Source: Catillopecten margaritatus gill symbiont (GTDB lineage: Bacteria > Pseudomonadota > Gammaproteobacteria > PS1 > Pseudothioglobaceae). Taken from it: 64,000 nucleotides of DNA. The stretch spans positions 930,001 through 994,000 of the forward strand of contig CP138327.1 of NCBI GenBank assembly GCA_037956075.1. The letters run 5' to 3'. The position numbers and the translations under genes were made by a program. Below the pieces are notes generated by a model that saw nothing but the letters and a program-made list of their open reading frames with translations, ran no database searches and was not told the origin of the DNA. The stretch's first letter is position 1; every line of letters starts with the position of its first letter. Below, in pieces: positions 1 to 9,353 of the stretch.

Positions 1-1163
1 CAGCCAGAAGACCACGCCCATTGAAAATTATAACCGCCTAACCAACCCGTCACATCAACGGTTTCGCCGATGAAATATAAATTTTGTTGTTTATTAGATT
101 CCATTGTTTTTGATGAAAGCTCGTTGGTATCTACACCACCTACGCAAACTTCTGCGGTGCGCATTCCCTCCGTGCCACTTGGGGTAAGTATCCAATGGTT
201 AATGGTTTCACCCAAAGTGATTAAATCAACTTTTTTGATTTGATTAAGGGGTGTATCGGCTAATTTTTTATTGATTAATGTGTTAGCTAATCGGGTGGCT
301 AAACGCTTGGGAAAATGGGTGCTAAGGGTGGTTTTTAATAGAGATTTAGCATTCGTTTCTTGCATTTTTAACAACCAATCACCAGCGATTAAATCGGGTA
401 ATAAATTGATGGCAATATTATCGCCTTTTTGCCAATAAGAAGAGATTTGCAAAACGGCAGGGCCGCTGATGCCACGATGAGTGATGAGCATACTTTCTTT
501 AAAACTTTGGTGATTGCATGACACAATGGCGTTAATACTCAAACCCGATAAATCTTTAAAATAATACTCAATGTCTTTTTGATGAAAAGTAAATGGCACT
601 AAGCCAGGTTTAAAATTAATCGATTTGTGCCCGAATTGCTTGGCAATTTGCAAACCAAAATCAGTGGCACCCATTTTGGGAATAGAGGCACCACCTGTGG
701 CAATAACTAATGATTTTGCTTGGAATTTTCCTTGGTTAGTGGTGAGGGTGTATTGCGTTTTGTGATCAATGTTTTCAATGTCGATATTGGGCTTAATGTC
801 AATTTTTTGGCAATTGTCTAGCAACAGTTTGAGCACGGCTTTTGATTTTTCGTCACAAAATAATTGCCCCAAAGTTTTCTCCGTCCAATGCAAGCCTGCA
901 TTTTCTAAAAGTGCGATGAAATCCCACTGCGTGTAGCGAGATAAGGCGGATTTACAAAAGTGAGGGTTGTTGGAAATGTAAGCCTCGGGGTCGATGTGCA
1001 GATTGGTAAAGTTGCAACGCCCGCCACCTGAAATCAAAATCTTTTTACCGATTTTATCGGATTTATCCACGAGTAAAACCGTGCGTCCTCGCTGTGTGGC
1101 TTGTGCCCCGCACATCAACCCTGCCGCACCTGCACCGATGACGATTACATCATATTGCTTCAC
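1..1163 (-). CDS. BaiN/YhiN (HI0933-like) flavoprotein, 3' part outside window
   Basis: NAD(P)/FAD-dependent oxidoreductase of the HI0933/BaiN family; the cellular substrate of most members is unknown. The frame opens with GTG at 1163 and stays open to base 1, so the C-terminus is missing. Visible signatures are an N-terminal FAD dinucleotide fold (VIGAGAAGLMCG, about residues 8-19), the family motif SGGGRCN near residue 50, and a later ATGGAS segment. Near the window edge is a typical C-terminal FAD motif (GETVDVTGWLGGYN). The GTG overlaps the stop of the upstream gene by four bases (GTGA), which implies translational coupling at the end of the dapB-persulfide dioxygenase operon. The family assignment is firm; the reaction is not. 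Confidence 0.85.
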   Translation of the reverse strand, partial: MKQYDVIVIGAGAAGLMCGAQATQRGRTVLLVDKSDKIGKKILISGGGRCNFTNLHIDPEAYISNNPHFCKSALSRYTQWDFIALLENAGLHWTEKTLGQLFCDEKSKAVLKLLLDNCQKIDIKPNIDIENIDHKTQYTLTTNQGKFQAKSLVIATGGASIPKMGATDFGLQIAKQFGHKSINFKPGLVPFTFHQKDIEYYFKDLSGLSINAIVSCNHQSFKESMLITHRGISGPAVLQISSYWQKGDNIAINLLPDLIAGDWLLKMQETNAKSLLKTTLSTHFPKRLATRLANTLINKKLADTPLNQIKKVDLITLGETINHWILTPSGTEGMRTAEVCVGGVDTNELSSKTMESNKQQNLYFIGETVDVTGWLGGYNFQWAWSSG

Positions 1164-2416
1164 AATAATGATTGGATAATATCAACAACACCTTGTTCGT
1201 CCCATTCCAAAGCACCACGATAACCGTAGCGAATTGTTCCATTTTTATCAATCAAAAAGTTAGAGGGATAGGCATATACACCCCAATCTTTGACGGCTTG
1301 CCCGTTATCGTCTAATAAAATGGGTAAAGTTAGCCCTACTTTTTTGATGAATTTATCGATTTTATTTTTTGGTTCGGCGACATTAATGGTGATAATTTTA
1401 AAATCTTTTTGATTAAATTTTTGTTGTAAACGAACCAAAGAAGGAATCTCTGTTACGCATGGCCTACACCAACTTGCCCAAAAATTAATCAACACAACTT
1501 GCCCTTTATAATCATTAATATCTGCCACTTTTCCGTCCAGCGTTTTTAGGCGTAATGGCATCTGTTGCTTGCCGTTATATTTGTGCAAAATGGGGTCGCT
1601 AAAAGTAGTTTTGATAACGGCATTTAGGTCTTTATCAGTGGTTACAATTTTTGCTGGTTTCAGCGTTTTCATTAATTGTATCGCTTGATGATAAGTGCTT
1701 GCTAACTGCTTTTTTGCCTTAATGCCGAACTTTGATAATTTACTCGGTTTTTTCATATGAAAACCATAGCCCACCCCTGTTAAACGGTGCGTAAATACAG
1801 CGCTACCCCCTTGTTTAAGTTGCGTTGCAATCTCTTGAGCGCGTAAAAATTTAGTGCCAAATTGAGGCAACAAAATATAAATTGGTAAATTACTATACTT
1901 AGCAATATCAATGTATTTTGCTTGACTGCCCAAGCCAGGTCTGCCATCAATCAAATGTGGAGAATGAAAAATATGCCCTTTTAGCAAGTTAGAATCAGGA
2001 TTTTTTAACTGCCATTGATAAGCGATTTTAAGCGCCACTTGCGCCCCACGCCCCATTGTAACAAATAGAATTTTTTTAAATGATTTCTGCTCAGCAATTG
2101 CCACCAAATTTACCAAATCATCAATATTAAAACGATTAACGCTACTTTTATATTTAGGAATCATATAACTGGCATGCAAATCCAACGCCCACACATCGTA
2201 GCCATTTTCCGCTAATTGCTTGGCGGTAATTCTGTAACCCCTGCCAAAACCACGCCCTGCTGGTAAGTAAATAAGCAAAGTATCACCATTTGATGGGTAG
2301 GCATTAACGCTAATACTGTTACCAGATTCTAATTCAACCTCGAATTTACCCGCAAAAACAACCGAAGATAACGCAAGGTAAATCGCCAAAAACCCACTGT
2401 AAAAACTACACTTCAT
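1160..2416 (-). CDS. Periplasmic fusion: alpha/beta-hydrolase-like domain plus TlpA/thioredoxin domain
   Basis: 418 residues from the ATG at 2416. I prefer this start to the one five codons upstream because it begins directly with a signal peptide (MKCSFYSGFLAIYLALSS, then VFA-GKF). Residues about 25-270 look like an alpha/beta hydrolase (LLIYLPAGRGFGRGY, YDVWALDLH), but the nucleophile elbow reads TMGRGAQ instead of GxSxG, so the catalytic serine seems lost. Residues about 285-418 are a TlpA/ResA-type thioredoxin fold with WCRPC. A role in periplasmic thiol-disulfide exchange follows from the second domain. The pairing with a degenerate hydrolase is odd. It overlaps the genes on both sides and belongs to the persulfide dioxygenase operon. 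Confidence 0.75.
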   Translation of the reverse strand: MKCSFYSGFLAIYLALSSVVFAGKFEVELESGNSISVNAYPSNGDTLLIYLPAGRGFGRGYRITAKQLAENGYDVWALDLHASYMIPKYKSSVNRFNIDDLVNLVAIAEQKSFKKILFVTMGRGAQVALKIAYQWQLKNPDSNLLKGHIFHSPHLIDGRPGLGSQAKYIDIAKYSNLPIYILLPQFGTKFLRAQEIATQLKQGGSAVFTHRLTGVGYGFHMKKPSKLSKFGIKAKKQLASTYHQAIQLMKTLKPAKIVTTDKDLNAVIKTTFSDPILHKYNGKQQMPLRLKTLDGKVADINDYKGQVVLINFWASWCRPCVTEIPSLVRLQQKFNQKDFKIITINVAEPKNKIDKFIKKVGLTLPILLDDNGQAVKDWGVYAYPSNFLIDKNGTIRYGYRGALEWDEQGVVDIIQSLL

Positions 2417-2663
2417 AATTATAAATCTCAATTAAATAATACAACATCGTACCTTCAGACGAACGCGCTGGACCAACAACTTTGGCTGGGTAAAATTTCT
2501 TTTCAGGATTAGCTTGTGCGACTGCCGTTTCAAAATCCTCCACAATCTCCACACTCGCCGCTGGCACTCTCTCACGCTTAACTCGTGGAATACGCACCAC
2601 TGCAAACTGCTCTTTAGCAAAATTTGCTCGTGGATGCGGGTCTAATGAATAGCCGTTAACCAT
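2406..2663 (-). CDS. Conserved-looking 85-aa protein in the persulfide dioxygenase operon
   Basis: I do not recognise this protein. It is soluble, with no signal peptide or membrane segment and no cysteine. It has a basic stretch (RIPRVKRERVP) and an acidic helix (VEIVEDFETAVAQANPEKK). The ATG at 2663 shares one base with the stop of the upstream dioxygenase gene (TGATG), so the start is well placed; a TTG one codon upstream is less likely. It overlaps the following TlpA-fusion gene by 11 bases. Such tight coupling suggests a function connected with sulfur oxidation or redox handling, but nothing in the sequence itself shows that. Confidence 0.65.
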   Translation of the reverse strand: MVNGYSLDPHPRANFAKEQFAVVRIPRVKRERVPAASVEIVEDFETAVAQANPEKKFYPAKVVGPARSSEGTMLYYLIEIYNYEV

Positions 2664-3367
2664 CAATCAGCAACAATTTTAGAGCCGCAAACTTGATTGG
2701 CTGGCACCGCAACATGGATTTTTGCAGGCAGTGATAATTCCATTGCATTGACCCGACGCACAAATTCTTGCTTATCAACCCCGCCACCAATCATCTCATT
2801 AAACGCCTTTTCTTCCCAAATAGTGCTCACCGTTCTACCGCCATAATCGTGTGCGGGATAGATGCTGGTTGCATCTGGCAATGTAAATAAACGCTGAATT
2901 GAGTCGAATAGTTTTTCCGCCGAACCCCCTTGGAAATCACAACGACCGCAACTTCTAATCAGTAGCGCATCCCCTGTAAAAACTTTATCATCAACCACAA
3001 ATGACATACAGCCATTCGTATGCCCTGGTGTGGCTATGGCAATAATTTCGTGTGAACCAAAATTTAAACGCTCACCGTCTTTAATTAAAATATCAGCACA
3101 GGCAACTGGATTAGCCTTGCTAAGGACAATTTTAGCATTGTTAAATTTCTGTTTAAGCGGACAAGAACTGGTGATATGGTCAGCGTGTACATGAGTTTCA
3201 ATAATGTATTTAAGGGTCAATCCTAACTCTTCAATCAATCCAATATCTCGCTGCTGAGTTTCATCAACGGCATCAATAATAATCGCCTCTTTGGTCTTTG
3301 AATCGGCTAATAAATAAGTATAAGTTGAACTTTGTTTTTCAAATAAAGGTTTGAAAATTAGGCTCAT
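2663..3367 (-). CDS. Persulfide (sulfur) dioxygenase, ETHE1-like metallo-beta-lactamase fold
   Basis: 234 residues. ETHE1-type enzymes use a mononuclear iron to oxidise glutathione persulfide with O2 to sulfite in the cytoplasm. The metal-binding motif THVHADH lies at about residues 58-64. Further ligands sit in ATPGHTNG (about 112), FTGDALL (about 130) and YPAHDYGG (about 173). ETHE1-specific marks are GRCDFQGG and the C-terminal LSLPAKI...AVPANQ, which separate it from glyoxalase II. The start overlaps yciI by four bases (ATGA). In this genome it gives a sulfane-sulfur oxidation route parallel to the Dsr system, feeding sulfite to the same downstream oxidation. Confidence 0.9.
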   Translation of the reverse strand: MSLIFKPLFEKQSSTYTYLLADSKTKEAIIIDAVDETQQRDIGLIEELGLTLKYIIETHVHADHITSSCPLKQKFNNAKIVLSKANPVACADILIKDGERLNFGSHEIIAIATPGHTNGCMSFVVDDKVFTGDALLIRSCGRCDFQGGSAEKLFDSIQRLFTLPDATSIYPAHDYGGRTVSTIWEEKAFNEMIGGGVDKQEFVRRVNAMELSLPAKIHVAVPANQVCGSKIVAD

Positions 3368-3662
3368 GGCAATACTTTTTTAAACGGCTTTACAATCACG
3401 CTTGCATACGCACCTGACTCTAAATAAGGGTCGGCATCCGCCCAAGTTTGTGCATCCGCAAGGCAATCAAATTCTGCCACCACTAGCGAGCCTGTAAAAC
3501 CCGCTTCGCCTGGTTCGTTGTTGTCAATCGCAGGATGAGGGCCTGCTAAAATCAATCGTCCTTGGTTTTTTAAAACAGTCAATCTTTCAATATGTGCAGG
3601 ACGCACTGACATTCTTTTTTCAAATGAATTTTCAATATCTTGTGCAATGATTGCATATAACA

Positions 3663-3663
<1 letters not shown>
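3364..3663 (-). CDS. YciI-family protein
   Basis: 99 residues with the YciI/YCII dimeric alpha+beta fold. It starts MLYAIIAQD, has the conserved histidine in the RPAHIERL helix (about residue 23), and carries the [10 protein letters not shown] turn and a C-terminal VIVKPF strand. The biochemical role of most YciI proteins is undefined; the His-Asp pair is thought to be catalytic. The ATG at 3663 overlaps the dapB stop by one base, and the stop overlaps the persulfide dioxygenase start by four, so it is co-translated within the operon. Confidence 0.88.
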
Positions 3664-4412
<749 letters not shown>

Positions 4413-4417
4413 TTAAT

Positions 4418-4552
4418 TCACTTTTTAGATTGGTGTATCACCAAATCAACCATTGGTTTGTTGTATCTAGTGAGGGTAATTTTTTCACCTTGAAGCACAC
4501 GATTAATAAGGTTTGATAGATTGGCTTTCGCCTCCGTAATACTCACTCTCAT
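4418..4552 (-). CDS. Short Phd/YefM-type antitoxin-like protein (44 aa)
   Basis: Small ORF that I translated directly. It begins MRVSITEAKANLSNLINRV and continues with a QGEKITLTRYNKPMVDLV segment. This is the N-terminal DNA-binding Phd/YefM fold (the EAK..L..L...GE.I.ltr..kp.a.l pattern). The C-terminal toxin-binding tail of typical antitoxins (about 70-90 aa) is missing. No toxin gene lies on either side: downstream is dapB and upstream is a MITE-like repeat. It is probably an orphan or truncated antitoxin that may still act as a small DNA-binding repressor. Confidence 0.6.
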   Translation of the reverse strand: MRVSITEAKANLSNLINRVLQGEKITLTRYNKPMVDLVIHQSKK

Positions 4553-4603
4553 AATACAACCTTAATCCATAAAATGATTTAATTATACCCGCTTAATTCA
4601 GTG

Positions 4604-4812
4604 TATCCCCAATCCAAAGATAGAAAGTGTGAATATGGCGTTAAGCCTTGCTATCACAGTGTTTTAAAAAAATCTGAGTGCCGCCCAGTGGTTCCACAGT
4701 GATTTTTTTGAAATACCCCAGGGTAGCCTCTCTTGGCTAAAGCCAATTCACCTTCTGCTGTGGTAGTGAGGGTTGGCGTCAGATTTGCATTTTCTATTTT
4801 TGGATTAGGGAT
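4604..4812. repeat. MITE-like repeat, family 1 (TACCCTAATCCAAA ends), copy A
   Basis: About 209 bp with near-perfect terminal inverted repeats (TATCCCCAATCCAAA at the left, TTTTGGATTAGGGATCA at the right). The interior matches the reverse complement of 59919-60120 almost throughout, sharing GTTAAGCCTTGCTATCACAG, the GGGTAGCCTCTCTTGGCTAA block and TTCACCTTCTGCTGTGGTA. It has no transposase and only a spurious frame, so it is a non-autonomous element. It fills the 345-base gap between recQ and the Phd-like gene together with flanking AT-rich DNA, in which I see nothing else. Confidence 0.8.
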
Positions 4813-4896
4813 CATAGGTTTTGAGTAAAAATAAATCGGGTTTCCCTGCAAAAACCAAGTAAGGAAAAAGTGATAAAAATAAAAGTACTTTGGTTT

Positions 4897-7041
4897 TCAT
4901 TTGATTTGGTTTAACTGCCTGAAAATTGATAGTTGATGATGCACCTCGTCAATAGAGCCCAACGCTTCAATGCCTTGTAAAATCCAATCACTAACTTTTT
5001 CATCAATGACAACTGTGTCAAAAAGTTGTTGCCTTTTGGTGTTTTCAATTTTACCTTCTTCGGCTAATTTATTGATATGACCTAAAATGGTTGAAATTGC
5101 CAATTCGCGTTGTTGGCACATTTCCTCTATTGAGGAACCTTGTTCGATGAGTGCCAAAGTGGCTGTGTAGGTAGCATGTAATTTTCGTGCAGGTTGTTTA
5201 ATCTCAGATTCTTGTACTGATTCTACGACAGGTTCTTCAAAATCATCTGTTCTCAAGGTTGTTAATAATTCTAAAAAACGCTCGCCATATTTTTCAATTT
5301 TGATTTTTCCAACGCCATTAATTTGCAACAAACTGGCTTCATTGTCTGGCAAAAAATACGCCATTTCTGCTAAGGTTTTATTATCAAAAATAATATAAGC
5401 AGGCATCCCCTCTTCTTTGGCAATTTCTGCCCTTAACGCTCTTAATTTCTCGAAAATTTCTTCGTCAACCTCATATTCTTGCTTCGTCATTTTTTTAGGC
5501 TCTGAAGTTTTGCTTTGCGTTTGTAAATTACTCGAACGAATATCAACTGTTTGTTTGGATTTCATAATGTCCATGGCAAAATCAGTTAACTTTAACACTT
5601 TAAATTCGCCTATTATTAAAGCATCTATTTCTAATAAACGGTCGCCAATAATTTTCCACATGACTCTACTGGTCTCACTGCCAATGCCATAAACGGATAA
5701 ATCCTGATGTGCATTATTCAACACTTTTTTATTTTTTGAGCCTAACAAAACATCGATAACATACCCCTGACCGAAGCCCTGTTCGGTGCGATAAACCGCT
5801 GATAAAAACATTTTTGCTTGTTCGCTAATGTCGCTGCGTTCGGTATCTGGGTTAAGGCAATTATCGCATTGCGTCTGACAGGCAGGCATTTCATCATCAA
5901 AATAATGACTTAAGGCTTGATGCCGACAGGTCTCGGAAAAAGCGTATTTTTTAATTAAGTTCAGTTTGTGATATGCCAAATTACGATAATCTTCATTTTC
6001 AATATCGGCAATAAATCGCCCCAATAAACCCAAATCACCCGTTGAATAAAGCAGCATAACTTCACTTGGTAAGCCATCTCGACCCGCTCTGCCCATTTCT
6101 TGATAATAGGCTTCCATGGTTTTTGGAATTGACATATGCACGACAAAACGAATATTGCTTTTATCAATGCCCATTCCAAAGGCGATGGTGGCAACCATAA
6201 TATCAATGTCGTCATTGACAAAATCGCTGAACGCCTGGCGACGCTCCTCAGATGACAAACCTGCATGATAAGCACGGGCTTTTAAGCCCTGTTGCCTTAA
6301 AAAAGCACTGAGTGACTCAGTATTTTTGCGTGAAAGTGTGTAAATAATACCTTGCTCGTTTTGATGATTTTGCAAAAAATCTAATAATTGCGTATGTCCA
6401 TTCCCCTGTCTAGGTTTGACATTAATGAACAGATTATCACGGAAAATCTTGCCACGAACAATATTATTTGTGTCTTTAAATTGCAGTTGGCTGACAATAT
6501 CTTTTTCCACTTGCGTCGTTGCTGTCGCTGTAAATCCAGCAACACCTACTTCTGGAAAGCGAGTTTTCAACAAACCTAATTGACGATAATCTGAGCGAAA
6601 TTCATGCCCCCATTCACTCACGCAATGCGCTTCGTCAACCGCAAAAAAAGCAATATCAAGACTGCTTAAAAACTGTAAAAAATATTCATTTTGCAATCGC
6701 TCAGGCGCAACAAAAACAAACTTTATCTCGCCATTTTTTAAACCAATTTCTGATTGATTATTCTCTTCTGAACTTTGCAATGACGACATCATTACCGACT
6801 GAACACCCTTTGCTGTCAAGCCATGCACTTGATCTTGCATCAACGCCAACAAAGGCGAAACCACAACAACAACCCCCTCCATCAACAAACCTGGTAATTG
6901 ATAACACAACGATTTACCGCCACCTGTTGGCAGGATTAATAAGACATCTTCATGGTTGATAATTTTGTCAACAACCACCTCTTGCAACGGGCGAAACTCA
7001 TCAAATCCAAAAGTATTTTGTAGGACTTGATGTTTATTCAT
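4897..7041 (-). CDS. recQ: ATP-dependent DNA helicase RecQ
   Basis: 714 residues. A 3'-5' DNA helicase for recombination repair and replication-fork maintenance. Domain order: helicase core with Walker A PTGGGKS (about residues 38-44), DEAH box (136-139) followed by the RecQ loop SEWGHEFRSDY, and the motif VI region QEMGRAGRDG (about 320). Then comes the Zn-binding RQC cysteine cluster (C-x-n-CQTQCDNC, about 380-400) and winged helix, then an HRDC domain (about 530-605, LLQINGVGKIKIEKYG). A C-terminal helix-turn-helix extension (about 630-714, EEMCQQRELAISTILGHI) follows. Six bases separate it from kdsA upstream, so the two are probably cotranscribed. Confidence 0.96.
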   Translation of the reverse strand: MNKHQVLQNTFGFDEFRPLQEVVVDKIINHEDVLLILPTGGGKSLCYQLPGLLMEGVVVVVSPLLALMQDQVHGLTAKGVQSVMMSSLQSSEENNQSEIGLKNGEIKFVFVAPERLQNEYFLQFLSSLDIAFFAVDEAHCVSEWGHEFRSDYRQLGLLKTRFPEVGVAGFTATATTQVEKDIVSQLQFKDTNNIVRGKIFRDNLFINVKPRQGNGHTQLLDFLQNHQNEQGIIYTLSRKNTESLSAFLRQQGLKARAYHAGLSSEERRQAFSDFVNDDIDIMVATIAFGMGIDKSNIRFVVHMSIPKTMEAYYQEMGRAGRDGLPSEVMLLYSTGDLGLLGRFIADIENEDYRNLAYHKLNLIKKYAFSETCRHQALSHYFDDEMPACQTQCDNCLNPDTERSDISEQAKMFLSAVYRTEQGFGQGYVIDVLLGSKNKKVLNNAHQDLSVYGIGSETSRVMWKIIGDRLLEIDALIIGEFKVLKLTDFAMDIMKSKQTVDIRSSNLQTQSKTSEPKKMTKQEYEVDEEIFEKLRALRAEIAKEEGMPAYIIFDNKTLAEMAYFLPDNEASLLQINGVGKIKIEKYGERFLELLTTLRTDDFEEPVVESVQESEIKQPARKLHATYTATLALIEQGSSIEEMCQQRELAISTILGHINKLAEEGKIENTKRQQLFDTVVIDEKVSDWILQGIEALGSIDEVHHQLSIFRQLNQIK

Positions 7042-7047
7042 AAGTGT

Positions 7048-7881
7048 TTAAAGTTGATCTTCTAAAAACCCATTTTTCTTAGTGATGTGGTCAATATCTT
7101 GCAGAGTTTTTAGCATTTCAGACATTTTATCGATGGGTATCATATTCGGTCCATCACTGAGGGCTTCGTTCGGATTGGGGTGGGTTTCCATAAAAAATCC
7201 TGCGACGCCAACAGCGGCAGCAGCTCTGGCAACCACGGGCACCATCTCTCTTTGTCCACCTGATGTACCACCTTGTCCGCCTGGTTGTTGCACGGAGTGG
7301 GTAGCGTCGAAAACGATGGGTTGTCCTGTGGAGCGCATACTGGATAGTCCGCGCATATCAGAAATTAAGGTGTTGTAGCCGAATGAAGTACCACGGTCGC
7401 AGATGGTGATGGTTTCGTTGCCAGTTTCTAGGGCCTTATCGACGACATTTTGCATATCCCATGGCGCTTGAAATTGACCTTTTTTGATATTAACGGGGAT
7501 GCCTTGCTTGCAGACATTTTGGATAAAGTTGGTTTGACGCACCAAAAAAGCGGGGGTTTGCATCATATCAACGACCGATGCGACTTCGTCAAGTGGCGTG
7601 TCTTCATGGACATCAGTTAACACAGGCACGCCGATTTCGTCTTTGACTTTTTGCAAAATACGCAAACCCTCTTCCACACCTAAGCCTCTAAAACTGCTAG
7701 TGCTGGTGCGATTAGCCTTGTCATACGATGATTTGTAAATAAAATTAACCCCCAATTCATCGGTTACTTTTTTCAAATATTCGGCAGTTTCCATCGCCAA
7801 TGCTTCGGATTCAATCACGCAAGGTCCAGCGATGAGGAAAAATGGGTGGTCGATGCCGACTTCAAAATCTAATAATTTCAT
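7048..7881 (-). CDS. kdsA: 3-deoxy-8-phosphooctulonate synthase
   Basis: 277 residues. Condenses phosphoenolpyruvate with arabinose 5-phosphate to make KDO 8-phosphate for the lipopolysaccharide inner core. Family signatures are [11 protein letters not shown] (about residues 16-26), [12 protein letters not shown] (about 50-61), [16 protein letters not shown] and [12 protein letters not shown]. The protein is full length. It is divergent from trpC across a 47-base AT-rich gap that must hold both promoters. kdsB is in another operon at 16097. Confidence 0.97.
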   Translation of the reverse strand: MKLLDFEVGIDHPFFLIAGPCVIESEALAMETAEYLKKVTDELGVNFIYKSSYDKANRTSTSSFRGLGVEEGLRILQKVKDEIGVPVLTDVHEDTPLDEVASVVDMMQTPAFLVRQTNFIQNVCKQGIPVNIKKGQFQAPWDMQNVVDKALETGNETITICDRGTSFGYNTLISDMRGLSSMRSTGQPIVFDATHSVQQPGGQGGTSGGQREMVPVVARAAAAVGVAGFFMETHPNPNEALSDGPNMIPIDKMSEMLKTLQDIDHITKKNGFLEDQL

Positions 7882-7928
7882 ACTTAATATTTGTTATAAA
7901 AACTCAGCGTTAATTATATTCGTTTAAA

Positions 7929-8735
7929 ATGACCACTATGACAAATACGCCCGATATTTTAAAAAAAATTATTGCCCGCAAAGAAGAAGAGATTATTGCT
8001 CGCAAAGAAATTATTCCTGTGCAAAAAATGCTGGACGATGCCTACAAAAATCGTGATACGAGAGATTTTTACCAGGCATTGAAAAATAAAGCAGACTTAA
8101 AAGAGAACGCGGTAATTGCAGAAATTAAAAAAGCATCACCTTCTAAAGGCGTATTGCGTGAGAATTTCAATCCCGTTGAAATCGCTCAAAGCTACCAAAA
8201 AGCAGGGGCAGCGTGTTTATCAGTGTTGACTGACAAAGATTTTTTCCAAGGTGACGACCAATATTTAACCGATGTGCGTAACGCCGTCTCCATTCCCGTA
8301 TTACGCAAAGAATTCATCATTGACCCATATCAAGTTTATGAATCCCGAGTTTTAGGTGCCGATTGCATTCTGTTAATCGCCGCCTGTTTGAGCGACGAAC
8401 AAATGGAAGATCTTGCCATGCGTGCAATTGCCATTAATATGGATGTCTTAGTTGAAGTGCATAATCAGGAAGAATTACACCGTACGATGCAATTAGGTTT
8501 GCCAATGATTGGCATTAACAATCGTAATTTACGCAATTTTGAAGTATCTTTGAATACCACGATTGAACTAATGAAAGAAGTAGAAAAAGACACTTTAATC
8601 ATCACCGAAAGTGGTATTTTATCCGCAGATGATGTTGCCTTTATGCGCAAAAATGAGATTTATAGTTTCTTAGTTGGCGAAGCATTTATGCGCCAAGATA
8701 ATCCGGGTGTGGCATTACAGGAGATTTTCAAATGA
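7929..8735 (+). CDS. trpC: Indole-3-glycerol phosphate synthase
   Basis: 268 residues, TIM barrel. Converts CdRP (1-(2-carboxyphenylamino)-1-deoxyribulose 5-phosphate) to indole-3-glycerol phosphate in tryptophan synthesis. Visible signatures are EIKKASPSKG (about residues 62-71), SVLTDKDFFQG, PVLRKEFIIDPYQVYE, IGINNRNL and ITESGI. A second ATG four codons downstream (MTNTPDIL) is an alternative start. It is monofunctional, not fused to trpF. The stop overlaps the OsmC-family gene by four bases (ATGA). Confidence 0.97.
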   Translation: MTTMTNTPDILKKIIARKEEEIIARKEIIPVQKMLDDAYKNRDTRDFYQALKNKADLKENAVIAEIKKASPSKGVLRENFNPVEIAQSYQKAGAACLSVLTDKDFFQGDDQYLTDVRNAVSIPVLRKEFIIDPYQVYESRVLGADCILLIAACLSDEQMEDLAMRAIAINMDVLVEVHNQEELHRTMQLGLPMIGINNRNLRNFEVSLNTTIELMKEVEKDTLIITESGILSADDVAFMRKNEIYSFLVGEAFMRQDNPGVALQEIFK

Positions 8736-9142
8736 ATACAGTAAGGTGGATTGAGGGCATGATGATGGTCGGCGAATCCGATAGTGGTCACGCCATTGTT
8801 ATGGACGGCCCAGAAGCATTAGGTGGCAAAAATCTCGGCGTACGTCCAATGGAAATGTTGCTACTCGGCATGGGTGGTTGCACTACAGTTGATGTGGTTT
8901 CCACGCTGAAAAAAATGCGTGAAGTTGTGCGTGATTGTCGTGTGGAAATCAGTGCCGAACGCGCCGATGAACATCCAAAAGTTTTTACGAGTATTCATCT
9001 ACATTTTATTGTTGGAGGTGATAATTTGAATGTTAAAAAAATTGAAAAAGCTGTGAGTTTATCAGCAGATAAATATTGTTCTGCCTCGATTATGCTCGGC
9101 AAAACTGCCACCGTCACCCATGATTTTGAAATCCATGAATAA
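8732..9142 (+). CDS. OsmC/Ohr-family protein (YhfA-like)
   Basis: 136 residues. OsmC-family proteins are small dimeric thiol peroxidases or related redox proteins. The two family cysteines are present, one in LGMGGCTTVDVV (about residue 50) and one in DKYCSASIM (about residue 113). The short domain without an N-terminal extension resembles the YhfA subgroup rather than Ohr, so peroxide specificity cannot be assumed. The start overlaps trpC by four bases and the end overlaps a small membrane protein gene, forming a trpC-osmC-membrane-protein transcription unit. Confidence 0.9.
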   Translation: MNTVRWIEGMMMVGESDSGHAIVMDGPEALGGKNLGVRPMEMLLLGMGGCTTVDVVSTLKKMREVVRDCRVEISAERADEHPKVFTSIHLHFIVGGDNLNVKKIEKAVSLSADKYCSASIMLGKTATVTHDFEIHE

Positions 9143-9353
9143 CTGGGGCTGGCTTGGCACGATAACAGGTATCACTGGTGGTTTGCTAGTGGCACTCAAT
9201 TTTGAATATTCAAAATTTGGCTACATTTTCTTTATGATTTCTGCCATTAGTTGGGTAATTCAAGGGCTTAAAAACAAGGACAAATCATTGATTTTACTCA
9301 ATGCTTTTTTTATTTGTGTTAATGCATTGGGGATGTACCGCTGGTTTTCTTAA
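9135..9353 (+). CDS. Small three-helix membrane protein
   Basis: 72 residues from the ATG at 9135; a start five codons upstream would overlap the osmC-like gene further. Three hydrophobic segments can be seen, at about residues 6-24, 31-47 and 53-70, separated by short polar loops with KNKDKS in the second. The C-terminus reads NALGMYRWF, a pattern I know from small uncharacterised inner-membrane proteins of the PnuC/SWEET size class. I cannot assign a function. It overlaps the osmC-like gene by eight bases. Confidence 0.65.
   Translation: MNNWGWLGTITGITGGLLVALNFEYSKFGYIFFMISAISWVIQGLKNKDKSLILLNAFFICVNALGMYRWFS

Noticed and set aside
4654-4851. 65-aa coding frame on the minus strand
   Set aside because: It lies within the MITE and is shared with the repeat copy at 59919, where the frame differs; no RBS.
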